DNA from: Pseudomonadota bacterium
GTDB taxonomy: Bacteria; Pseudomonadota; Gammaproteobacteria; Xanthomonadales; Xanthomonadaceae
Reading direction: 5' to 3'
DNA: 64,000 nt
NCBI GenBank assembly: GCA_018242425.1
Contig: JAFEBX010000004.1
Coordinates: 1 to 64,000 of the forward strand
In this document: positions 6,956 to 13,439 of the stretch, in pieces
How the letters are laid out: each line of letters opens with the position of its first letter
Position numbering within the stretch: position 1 is the first letter of the stretch
Position numbers and translations under genes: made by a program
Notes under the pieces: generated by a model
Told to the model about the DNA's origin: nothing
Seen by the model: the letters and a program-made list of their open reading frames with translations, nothing else
The model's database searches: none

Positions 6956-7417
6956 ATGAAACGCATCGGAATCATCATCGCCTTCCTTATTGCCTGCGCG
7001 CTTCCCGCGCGATCACAGGCCGGGATTTACGGAGAGAGCTTCGGAAAATGCCTCGTCAGCAACTCGAGCGAACAGGACAAACAACAGCTTGTCGAGTGGA
7101 TATTTACCGCAATTTCCTTGAACCCAACCATTCGTTCCTACGTCAATATCCCGGCTTCAAAGCGTGAGGAAATCGACAAGCGCATGGCTGCGATATTCCA
7201 AAGACTGATCGGCGAGACATGCAGAAAAGAAGCTGCCGAGGCGTTGAAATACGAAGGCGCCAGCTCTTTCGGGGTCGCGTTTCAACTTTTCGGGCAAGTT
7301 GCCGGGCAACAGATATTCGCAGCGCCTGAGGTTTCACAAGGCTCAATGGGATTCCTGAAATATATTAATCAAGAGGATCTCCAGAAAAAGCTGGGCCTTC
7401 CAAATACCAAGCCCTGA
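6956..7417 (+). CDS. secreted protein of unknown function (cassette gene)
   Basis: 153 residues from ATG 6956 (MKRIGIIIAFLIACALPARS) with a Sec signal peptide ending about QAG. The mature chain is helical with two cysteines (GKCLVS, GETCRKE) that could form one disulfide. No family recognised. A GTG at 6923 in the attC would add 11 residues and is disfavoured. Confidence 0.65.
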   Translation: MKRIGIIIAFLIACALPARSQAGIYGESFGKCLVSNSSEQDKQQLVEWIFTAISLNPTIRSYVNIPASKREEIDKRMAAIFQRLIGETCRKEAAEALKYEGASSFGVAFQLFGQVAGQQIFAAPEVSQGSMGFLKYINQEDLQKKLGLPNTKP

Positions 7418-7424
7418 AGGAATT

Positions 7425-7472
7425 ACCCGCCCCCATTCCTTCGCCAATAAAATCGCGATGGAATGGGTGGGT
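7425..7472. repeat. long inverted repeat in place of an attC
   Basis: ACCCGCCCCCATTCC (7425-7439) pairs with GGAATGGGTGGGT (7460-7472) with one bulge and a 20-base loop. It lies where an attC is expected after the secreted-protein gene but lacks CGCTTCG, CTTAAC and the terminal cores. It could act as a transcription terminator (no clear T-run) or be a divergent cassette end. Confidence 0.5.
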
Positions 7473-7560
7473 GCCTGCAACAATCACGACTCCGGCGCCG
7501 CCACGAGCTTTCCTTGCGCCGCTCCATGCGAAAGTTCATATGACTTGCAACGATGAGGAA

Positions 7561-8118
7561 ATGCAGGTGCGAAAGCTCGTACTAAAGATGGACTGCTCGC
7601 TTGATGGGTTCATAGGAGGTCCAAATGGACAGCTGGATTGGCTGATACCTCAATTCGATAAAGAACACAGTGAATGGCTCGTCGAGAAATTATGGAAAGC
7701 CGGCGCGCATCTCATGGGAAGCGAGACGTATTCGGGCATGGCTTCACATTGGCCGAATTCGGCTGAACCCTACGCTGCACCAATGAATCAAATCCCGAAG
7801 GTTGTTTTCTCTCGCACCCTGAAGAAAACCACCTGGGGCGAAACGCAAATCGTCTCAGGCGATCTAATCAGCGAGATCGTGAGAATGAAGCACGAATCCG
7901 GGGATTATTTGCTTGCCCATGGAGGAGCACGCTTCTCCCAAGCGCTGATTGAAACGGGCCTGATCGACGAATATTGGCTGATCATCCATCCGGTCGCGCT
8001 AGGGAGTGGCCTGCGTCTATTCCCGGAGTTAGCAACTCCGATTCGTTTCAGACTTGTGGGTGAGACCACTTTCAAGACCGGAGTCATAGCCACTGTATTG
8101 CAGCCGGCACGGGATTAG
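7561..8118 (+). CDS. RibD C-terminal/dihydrofolate-reductase-like protein (cassette gene)
   Basis: 185 residues from ATG 7561: RKLVLKMDCSLDGFIGGPNG is the opening of the DHFR-like RibD_C family, followed by HLMGSETYSGM and the LLAHGGARFSQALIETGLID segment containing the nucleotide-binding GG. Family members are NAD(P)H-dependent reductases of pteridine- or pyrimidine-like substrates, mostly uncharacterised. Longer starts (7471, 7540) exist but the family consensus begins at about MxxRKL. It is not a canonical trimethoprim-resistance Dfr, so resistance should not be assumed. Confidence 0.8.
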   Translation: MQVRKLVLKMDCSLDGFIGGPNGQLDWLIPQFDKEHSEWLVEKLWKAGAHLMGSETYSGMASHWPNSAEPYAAPMNQIPKVVFSRTLKKTTWGETQIVSGDLISEIVRMKHESGDYLLAHGGARFSQALIETGLIDEYWLIIHPVALGSGLRLFPELATPIRFRLVGETTFKTGVIATVLQPARD

Positions 8119-8142
8119 TTCATTCACCTCATTGACAGCGCG

Positions 8143-8264
8143 AATTGGACCGCTGCCCGACAAATCACCCGGGCAGATGCCGCTTAATGGCACGGCCCGG
8201 TGCTCTACGCTACGCTAGCCCAAACCCACATCACTCCCGTCGCGGCTTAACCCAGGCGCCAATC
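8143..8264 (+). other. attC site, long type
   Basis: ATTGGACCGCTGCCCG begins the site and pairs with the end core GCCAATC (8258-8264). It carries CCGCTTAATGGCACGG, TACGCTACGCTAGCCCAAA and CGCGGCTTAACCCAGGCG. 122 bp, with an intact CTTAACCCAGG. Confidence 0.75.
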
Positions 8265-8274
8265 TGTCACGCAT

Positions 8275-8703
8275 ATGCGTCTCTGGACCCTTCATCCAAA
8301 GTTCTTAGACACAAAGGGACTTGTTGCGCTCTGGCGCGAATCCTTGCTGGCCCAGGCAGTGATCCGAGGACAAACAAAGGGCTACAAGCACCACCCCCAG
8401 CTAATCCGATTCTATGAGCAGGATTCCCCTCGCTACGCCATCAATGGCTTCTTGGCGCACGTCTACGCCGAATCCCTGCGCCGCGGCTACCATTTCGACA
8501 AGTCGAAGATCGGGCCCACGTCTGCGTCTCTTGCGCCTATGGAAGCGACCACGGGACAACTCGACTACGAGTGGCGCCATCTGCTGGGCAAGTTGCGTGA
8601 TAGGTCCCCGGATACCTACACCGAGGTCAGGAAGCTGAAACCGGAAGCAAGCCCCATTTTTTCGATCTCTGCAGGTCCCGTGGCGGACTGGGAAAGGCCT
8701 TAG
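8275..8703 (+). CDS. pyrimidine-dimer DNA glycosylase-like protein (cassette gene)
   Basis: 142 residues that open MRLWTLHPKFLDTKGLVALW, the pattern of bacterial proteins related to phage T4 endonuclease V (Pyr_excise family). The glutamate of WRES (Glu22) aligns with catalytic Glu23 of the T4 enzyme; RGQTKGYKHHPQL and a RGYHFD segment also fit. T4 endonuclease V uses an N-terminal threonine amine; here Arg follows Met, so the Met1 amine would have to serve. Likely role: base excision of UV photoproducts. Assignment is from memory of family motifs. Confidence 0.7.
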   Translation: MRLWTLHPKFLDTKGLVALWRESLLAQAVIRGQTKGYKHHPQLIRFYEQDSPRYAINGFLAHVYAESLRRGYHFDKSKIGPTSASLAPMEATTGQLDYEWRHLLGKLRDRSPDTYTEVRKLKPEASPIFSISAGPVADWERP

Positions 8704-8807
8704 CCGCCACCGGACCAATCGCTGCATCGCAGCATCGCCCCAGGCTTTCCGTTACGCTAACCCGGAACCCGCACCACTCTCGGCGCGGTTTGACTCACGT
8801 GCTGGGG
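8698..8807 (+). other. attC site, long type
   Basis: Starts at the stop of the glycosylase-like gene (CCTTAGC), has CGGACCAATCGCTGCATCGC, the shared block GGCTTTCCGTTACGCTAACCC at about 8743-8763 and GCGCGGTTTGACTCACG, ending in GCTGGGG at 8801-8807. Confidence 0.65.
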
Positions 8808-8812
8808 CCTAC

Positions 8813-9133
8813 ATGAAATGTCCTGAAATCACGATCTGCAATTCGCTTGATGATGTCCGGTCGAATATCGATCGCATTGACCGCCAGATTGTCGCCCACC
8901 TGGCTGAGCGCGGCAGCTACGTCAAGCAGGCTGCAAGGTTCAAGAAATCCGAAAATGATGTTCGTGCGCCCCAGCGCGTGGAACAGGTAATTGGCAAGGT
9001 CGTGGCGCTGGCCAGAGAGCTAGGCGCCAATACGGACATTACGGAGCAGGTCTATCGGGTCATGATCTCCGGATTCATCAACGCCGAACTTGCTGAGCAG
9101 GCCGCGCTTCAGAACACGGTGGAAGGCGCCTAA
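8813..9133 (+). CDS. chorismate mutase, AroQ/type II (cassette gene)
   Basis: 106 residues, all-helical AroQ-class chorismate mutase like PchB or free-standing mutases: NSLDDVRSNIDRIDRQIV with the substrate-contacting Arg, ERGSYVKQAARFK with the active-site Lys region, and RAPQRVEQVI in helix 2-3. Would convert chorismate to prephenate (or act in salicylate-type chemistry if PchB-like). No dehydratase or dehydrogenase domain is fused and no signal peptide is present. The ATG lies 5 bases after the attC end core. A metabolic enzyme of the shikimate branch is an unusual cassette cargo. Confidence 0.85.
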   Translation: MKCPEITICNSLDDVRSNIDRIDRQIVAHLAERGSYVKQAARFKKSENDVRAPQRVEQVIGKVVALARELGANTDITEQVYRVMISGFINAELAEQAALQNTVEGA

Positions 9134-9177
9134 CCGACCGTTCAGCAACCCACCACGGCGTGACTCGGCCGTTGTAC
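9128..9177 (+). other. attC site, very short
   Basis: Start core GCCTAAC (9128-9134) is a perfect RYYYAAC and includes the mutase stop. CGACCGTTCAGCAACC, CACCACGGCG, TGACTCGGCC and the end core GTTGTAC (9171-9177, six of seven to GTTRRRY) follow. Only 50 bp; the start of the next reading frame lies inside it. Confidence 0.65.
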
Positions 9178-9573
9178 CCACGGGTTATAATTGCGTCGTT
9201 CCCTGAGCATGAGCTGCAGTTGCTAACCCTAAAAGCCGATTGGAACTACGCCGTTTCCGACAACCGGCGCCACTACCTGGTCAAAGCGATCCATCGCAAC
9301 CGGGTAATTGGCAGAGCCCATGGCTGGTTCTCTCCGAATTCCCTGTTTGTCCTCCAGAAAATCGAGCTGAACCGGCAGCACCGGTCGCGCGGCTATGGCA
9401 CGGCGATTATCCAGGAGCTTCGAGAAGAAGCCAGGAACCAAAATTGCTCGAGCTTCGTTTTCTCCGAGGTGCAACGAAGCAACACCCGTGCAATCCGCTT
9501 GTACGAGTCGCTCAAAGCGACCTCGACCGATTGTTCGGCGGAAGTTTGCGCTTTCGTACTGACTCCACCGTAG
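9160..9573 (+). CDS. GNAT family N-acetyltransferase (cassette gene, start uncertain)
   Basis: Up to 137 residues. Motif A reads LNRQHRSRGYGTAIIQ, giving R-x-x-G-x-G/A, and SNTRAIRLYES is the usual GNAT C-terminal strand-helix. The frame opens at GTG 9160, inside the attC; a TTG at 9172, the first bases after the recombination point, would also do. No ribosome binding site is obvious for either. Substrate unknown. Third GNAT of the array, not closely similar to the other two. Confidence 0.75.
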   Translation: MTRPLYPRVIIASFPEHELQLLTLKADWNYAVSDNRRHYLVKAIHRNRVIGRAHGWFSPNSLFVLQKIELNRQHRSRGYGTAIIQELREEARNQNCSSFVFSEVQRSNTRAIRLYESLKATSTDCSAEVCAFVLTPP

Positions 9574-9654
9574 ATCCAATCATTCGCCCAGGGCGACACC
9601 GCATCGTGGCGACAAGACCCGACACCCGGCTACTCTTTCGGGTCAATGCCGATC
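9573..9654 (+). other. attC site, degenerate
   Basis: GATCCAATCATTCGCCC resembles the CCAATCGTTC start of other sites, and GACACCGCATCGTGGCG the centre; the 3' side (GGGTCAATGCCGATC, 9641-9654) is divergent. GATC...GATC ends can pair. Confidence 0.45.
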
Positions 9655-9669
9655 CCAAGGAGGCAATCG

Positions 9670-10074
9670 ATGGTTCTGCAGCACCATCCGCTGGTGATCC
9701 CGATGCTCGTGCATGTCCTTTGGGCAGCAATCCTCTACGTGTTTTTGACCGTGGTTCGTGCCCCGGCCATTTGGGGTATCGGCAAGGGACCTGATGGAAC
9801 CAACCCATGGGCCGGAATCGAGCCGCGAATCAGCGCCAACCTGTCGAACCAGTTCGAATGGCCCGTTCTCTTTTACGCAGCATGCATCCTGCTGATCCAG
9901 CAATCACTCGATGGGAATGCAGCCTTGTTGCTGGCGTGGATTTTTGTCTTCGGGCGCGTGGTGCATAGCCTGGTACAGATCTTCACGAAAAACGTTCGAC
10001 TCAGGGGCACCGTATTCACAATCAATTTCATGGCCGTCCTTGGCCTGTGGGGAATCATCGCTGCCAGCAGCTAA
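9670..10074 (+). CDS. MAPEG family membrane protein (cassette gene)
   Basis: 134 residues with four hydrophobic segments and the MAPEG signature around residues 46-75: EPRISANLSNQFEWPVLFY, i.e. R-x-x-x-N-x-x-x-x-P. MAPEG proteins are glutathione-dependent transferases or related membrane enzymes; the bacterial ones are mostly uncharacterised. AAGGAGG at 9656-9662 precedes ATG 9670. It stands alone between attC-like sites. Confidence 0.8.
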   Translation: MVLQHHPLVIPMLVHVLWAAILYVFLTVVRAPAIWGIGKGPDGTNPWAGIEPRISANLSNQFEWPVLFYAACILLIQQSLDGNAALLLAWIFVFGRVVHSLVQIFTKNVRLRGTVFTINFMAVLGLWGIIAASS

Positions 10075-10166
10075 ATCTAGGTGCGTTTATCCGCGCGGAA
10101 ATTTGGTGTTTTTGCTAGTCTTCCATGGCTGCAGTCGCGCGCTGCCCGCCTGAATCCGGGCACGGG
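10075..10166 (+). other. attC site, degenerate
   Basis: ATCTAGG at 10075-10081 follows the MAPEG stop; GCCTGAATCCGGGCACGGG at about 10148-10166 aligns with the CTTAACCCAGG-GTCAGG end of intact sites. Weak cores; kept because position and length fit. Confidence 0.4.
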
Positions 10167-10206
10167 ATCGCCACGCAGCCGCGTCGTTCATCACAGGAGG
10201 TGACCC

Positions 10207-10587
10207 ATGACCGTGAAAACAGCTGCCCAGCTCGTCCAGGAAGCAAAAAGCGCCATCGAAAACCTGACGCCTGACCAGGTTGAAGCCGAACTTTCGGCGG
10301 GAAAAGCAACGCTCGTCGACGTTCGCGATGCTCCCGAACTTGCGTCGGGCACGATTTCCGGCTCCATCCATGCGTCCCGGGGGATGCTGGAGTTTTACGC
10401 GGATCCGAGCAGCCCCTACCACAAGCCCGAGCTCAATCCCGATGATCGCATCATCCTGCATTGCGCATCGGGTGGACGCTCTGCACTAGCTGCCCGGGCC
10501 CTTCAGTCCCTGGGCTACAAAAACGTTGCCCATCTGGATGGCGGATTCAAGGCGTGGCAAGCCGCGGGAAAACCCGCCAACAGCTGA
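10207..10587 (+). CDS. rhodanese-domain sulfurtransferase (cassette gene)
   Basis: 126 residues, one rhodanese domain. LVDVRDAPEL is the first conserved arginine-containing segment, and HCASGGRSAL carries the catalytic Cys86 in a six-residue active-site loop (CASGGR), ending in LDGGFKAW. A persulfide on Cys86 would be passed to a thiophilic acceptor. Cytoplasmic, no signal peptide. AGGAGG at 10195-10200 gives a strong start at ATG 10207. GC content is already closer to that of the downstream chromosome. Confidence 0.9.
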   Translation: MTVKTAAQLVQEAKSAIENLTPDQVEAELSAGKATLVDVRDAPELASGTISGSIHASRGMLEFYADPSSPYHKPELNPDDRIILHCASGGRSALAARALQSLGYKNVAHLDGGFKAWQAAGKPANS

Positions 10588-10598
10588 GCATGCGAGCG

Positions 10599-10711
10599 GT
10601 CGATCCGCCCGTTCGTTGAAGCAGGCGCGCTTCGTGGCGCGACCCCCGCGCTTGGGCTACGCTTGCCCGCAATCCGTGCCGACCCGGCACGGTTGAATCC
10701 GGGTGCCGGCG
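10599..10711 (+). other. attC site, long type (last recognisable)
   Basis: CGATCCGCCCGTTCGTTGAAGC, GGCGCGCTTCGTGGCGCG, GGGCTACGCTTGCCCGCAA (a version of the TACGCTAGCCC block) and CGGTTGAATCCGGGTGCCGGCG with end core near 10705-10711. No further site is visible to the right. Confidence 0.65.
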
Positions 10712-10716
10712 CGAAC

Positions 10717-11136
10717 ATGTTCAAGATCATTCCCGTACTCCTGTTGATCCTTCCCATGTTGGGTCATGCCCAGGAGGCGGATCGCTGCCCGATACTCCCT
10801 GAAAATTCCGGAGTCGAATGGTCCTACCAGGAGGGCCCCGACTTCGACCTGTGCTACGCCATCGATGCGTCTTCGAAAAAAGACCTCTTCGGTGTCTATA
10901 CCGGATTCACTCCAAGCTTCAATCCGGGAACCTCGACACCAGTTGGTGATGGGATCGTCGCTGGCCAGAAGATCCAGTGGTATTCAGCATCCGGCGAACA
11001 TGTCGATCAGTTCTCCAGGCAAACCCTGCTGCACGTCGACCAGAAAATCCTGATGCACGTCTGGATTTCGGCGGACAACGAAACCGATTCCAAACATGCC
11101 GAAGAAGTCCTGGCGCAGATGAAGTTCAGGCCATGA
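10717..11136 (+). CDS. secreted protein with a chromosomal paralogue at 22.7 kb (last cassette gene)
   Basis: 139 residues from ATG 10717 with a Sec signal peptide (FKIIPVLLLILPMLGHAQ). The mature part shares its plan with the protein at 22680-23123: RCP-LP--SGVEW versus KCP-LP--SGLAW, then a second cysteine, a GF-PSF-P versus -RKPTFEP segment, and GQKIQWY versus GQSLQWY. Two cysteines probably pair. Function unknown. It follows the last attC by 6 bases and itself has no attC after it. Confidence 0.75.
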   Translation: MFKIIPVLLLILPMLGHAQEADRCPILPENSGVEWSYQEGPDFDLCYAIDASSKKDLFGVYTGFTPSFNPGTSTPVGDGIVAGQKIQWYSASGEHVDQFSRQTLLHVDQKILMHVWISADNETDSKHAEEVLAQMKFRP

Positions 11137-11165
11137 AACACCCGCTTTTGACAGGAGGCAGCACG

Positions 11166-11546
11166 ATGAAACGCGTTACCGGGATCGGCGGCATCTTCTT
11201 CAAGGCAAGGGACCCGGGCACACTCAGTGCGTGGTATCGGGACCATCTGGGCCTCGACGTAACGGGATGGAACGGCGCCATCTTCAAGTGGGGTGGCGAT
11301 GGCAGCGAACCGGGAATGACCATCTGGAGTCCATTCGCAGCCGACACCACCTACATGGCGCCCAGCACCTCCTCCTTCATGATCAATTTCCGCGTCGCCA
11401 ACATCGATGCCCTGCTCGCAGCCCTCAGGTCCGAAGGCTGCGATGTCGTCGACAAGACCGAAAGCTCGGAGCAGGGAAAATTCGGCTGGGTGATCGATCC
11501 GGAAGGCAACAAGGTCGAGTTGTGGGAGCCTCCCGCAGGCCAGTGA
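11166..11546 (+). CDS. VOC family protein
   Basis: 126 residues: ITGIGGIFFKARDP-type opening (here TGIGGIFFKARDPGTLSAWY), SFMINFRVANIDALLAAL, and GWVIDPEGNKVELWEP with the metal-ligand Glu, a standard glyoxalase-like VOC protein. AGGAGG lies 9 bases before ATG 11166. It is 29 bases from the last cassette gene with no attC between them, so it marks the array boundary or belongs to the same final cassette. Substrate unknown. Confidence 0.85.
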   Translation: MKRVTGIGGIFFKARDPGTLSAWYRDHLGLDVTGWNGAIFKWGGDGSEPGMTIWSPFAADTTYMAPSTSSFMINFRVANIDALLAALRSEGCDVVDKTESSEQGKFGWVIDPEGNKVELWEPPAGQ

Positions 11547-11692
11547 ACTCCGGCGAATCCCGCCCGCCGGATTCGGCGTATAGTCGCCTCGCTATCCGGA
11601 CCGGATCAGCAGGAGACGCGGCGACTGCCCGACACTTCCACAGCCAGCCCATCTTCATCCGACAACCTTTGGAACGTCAGTGGAGATACCCC

Positions 11693-11965
11693 ATGCCGAA
11701 ATACCTCATCGAACGGGAAATCCCGGGAGCGGGCTCCCTCTCCCAGGAAGATCTCAAGGCCATTTCCCAGAAATCGTGCGGCGTCCTGAACAAGATGGGC
11801 CCCACCATCCAGTGGCAGCAAAGCTACGTGACCGGCGACAAGGTCTATTGCGTTTACATCGCGCCGAATGAAAGCATGGTCAGGGAGCATGCCGCGCAAG
11901 GCGGATTCCCGGCAAACCGGATTTCGGAAGTGACGCAGATCATCGATCCGACCACTTCGGAATAG
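11693..11965 (+). CDS. DUF4242 domain protein
   Basis: 90 residues, whole length one DUF4242 domain: opening MPKYLIEREIPGAG, middle AISQKSCGVL and VYCVYIAPNE, end HAAQGGFPAN. Small soluble protein of a family without settled function (ferredoxin-like alpha/beta fold). The start ATG 11693 follows GTGGAGA. Upstream, 11547-11692 carries an inverted repeat (CCGGCGAATC...GGATTCGG) and TATAGT at about 11580, possibly a promoter. Confidence 0.8.
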   Translation: MPKYLIEREIPGAGSLSQEDLKAISQKSCGVLNKMGPTIQWQQSYVTGDKVYCVYIAPNESMVREHAAQGGFPANRISEVTQIIDPTTSE

Positions 11966-12054
11966 CGTTACGGGCGCGTGACTACAGGCACATGCGCGTC
12001 GCGCGCCCAACGGGCGATGGTGGCGGAACATCGCATTGCCATCCGGGTAACGAA

Positions 12055-12942
12055 GTGGACTTCCGTCGTGCACTCCTCGCTTGTGCGTTGGCATCGGCTG
12101 CCATCACCTGCCGCGCAAATGATGGCAAGCCGAACGCAGGCGCCTGCTCGCTCGCCACGAGCCCCGCATCCGCATGGCTCGTGCGCATGCCATTCGAAGT
12201 CATCGATGGGCGCATCTACGTGCAAGCCAAGGTGAACCACAAGGATTCGTTTCGTTTTGCCGTTGATACCGGCGCCAGCGGGATGGCACGCGCGGATTCG
12301 AGCCTGGTTTCCGCTCTCGGGCTCAAGCCCCACGCCCAGGCCGATAATTCCGATGGCGTGAAGACTGCAAAAGTGGAAACCGTCATCCTCGACTCGGTCG
12401 AAATCGGCGGACTGACACGCCGCGGCATCGAGGTCGCGACCCGCGACTACAGCGGGAAGAAGGTCGCTGCGGAAAAATTCCAGGGCATTATCGCCAGGGA
12501 CTTCTTCAACGACGGGCTGCTCGTCATCGACTACCCGCGCAAGACGCTCCATTTCTCCCGGTCGCTGGCGCTGGATCCGGCAGATCGCAAGATCCTCCGT
12601 TACGAACGTCCGTTCCGGATCCCGATCTCGATCGGCAACCTCCAAACCGAAGGCAACCTAGACACCGGCGCGAACGTGGCATTCATGCTGCCCATGTCGA
12701 CATTCCTCAAGGTAGGCGACAAGCCACTCGAAAGCGCTGGCAACGGCACGCTTGCGAATACGGTCATCTCGACCGGGGAATCGATCGTCCACGGGCCGTT
12801 CCGGCTCGGGGATATCCTTCTGCAGGACCAGCGCGTTCGCGTTTCCGACCGCATTGGCGAGATTTACGTTGGCGCCCACACCCTGCGCAACATGACGGTC
12901 ATGATCGACCAGCGGACGAAATCGATCGCGCTTTGCCAGTGA
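12055..12942 (+). CDS. secreted retropepsin-like aspartic protease with two DTGA sites
   Basis: 295 residues from GTG 12055, which begins a signal peptide (DFRRALLACALASAAITC). The mature part has an active-site motif FAVDTGAS at Asp71 and a second NLDTGANVAF at Asp203, together with the flap-type FQGIIARDFF. Each half resembles one retropepsin/pepsin lobe, so the single chain could form a complete two-aspartate active site. Likely a periplasmic peptidase; substrate unknown. The frame is open further up to 11992 but the signal peptide fixes the start. Confidence 0.75.
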   Translation: MDFRRALLACALASAAITCRANDGKPNAGACSLATSPASAWLVRMPFEVIDGRIYVQAKVNHKDSFRFAVDTGASGMARADSSLVSALGLKPHAQADNSDGVKTAKVETVILDSVEIGGLTRRGIEVATRDYSGKKVAAEKFQGIIARDFFNDGLLVIDYPRKTLHFSRSLALDPADRKILRYERPFRIPISIGNLQTEGNLDTGANVAFMLPMSTFLKVGDKPLESAGNGTLANTVISTGESIVHGPFRLGDILLQDQRVRVSDRIGEIYVGAHTLRNMTVMIDQRTKSIALCQ

Positions 12943-12972
12943 TCCCGGCACCGATGCCGCTAGAATGCCGGC

Positions 12973-13401
12973 ATGAACAGACCCTTCATGTCCTGCGTGG
13001 CCACCCTGCTCCTGCTGCTCTCCAGCCACTCCATAGCGCAGGAGGCCGCCAAGCCCGCGGGCATCGTGGTCGAGCGCACGTTCTGGGTGAAGGCCGGCAA
13101 GGAAAAACAGTTCGCCACCCTGTTCGATCGCACCCAGTTGCCGCGGTTGAAAGCCCTGGTCGGTGACCACCAGATCGTTTCCTTCAGCACGGCGACTCCG
13201 CTCATCCATGCCGGCAACGACCAATGGGCGTTCCGGGTGAAGATCAAATGGGCCAGTTGGGAAGCGTTCACCCGGGATGCGTCTGCACGCCCCGACCAGA
13301 AATCCAATCCGACGCTGACCTATGAACAGGCGTTGTTCGGCGATCTGGTCATCGATCGCAAGGACACCGTGATCCAGGAAGACACCTACGGCGCCAATTG
13401 A
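12973..13401 (+). CDS. secreted protein of unknown function
   Basis: 142 residues with a signal peptide cut near HSIAQE. Mature part has the look of an antibiotic-biosynthesis-monooxygenase/NIPSNAP-like dimeric alpha-beta domain (VVERTFWVKAGKEKQFATLF), but I cannot confirm that. It lies 30 bases after the protease gene in the same direction and 38 bases before DUF1993. Confidence 0.6.
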   Translation: MNRPFMSCVATLLLLLSSHSIAQEAAKPAGIVVERTFWVKAGKEKQFATLFDRTQLPRLKALVGDHQIVSFSTATPLIHAGNDQWAFRVKIKWASWEAFTRDASARPDQKSNPTLTYEQALFGDLVIDRKDTVIQEDTYGAN

Positions 13402-13439
13402 CGCCGACGCATCCGTACCCGACACCAGCAGGAATCGCC

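Noticed and set aside
7561-8118. Trimethoprim-resistance dfr cassette
   Set aside because: Sequence belongs to the RibD C-terminal-like family, not to DfrA or DfrB.
1067-10711. Repeats as a CRISPR array or REP elements
   Set aside because: Copies are spaced by whole genes of different length, are imperfect palindromes with variable middle parts, and sit at gene 3' ends; this fits attC and not CRISPR or REP.
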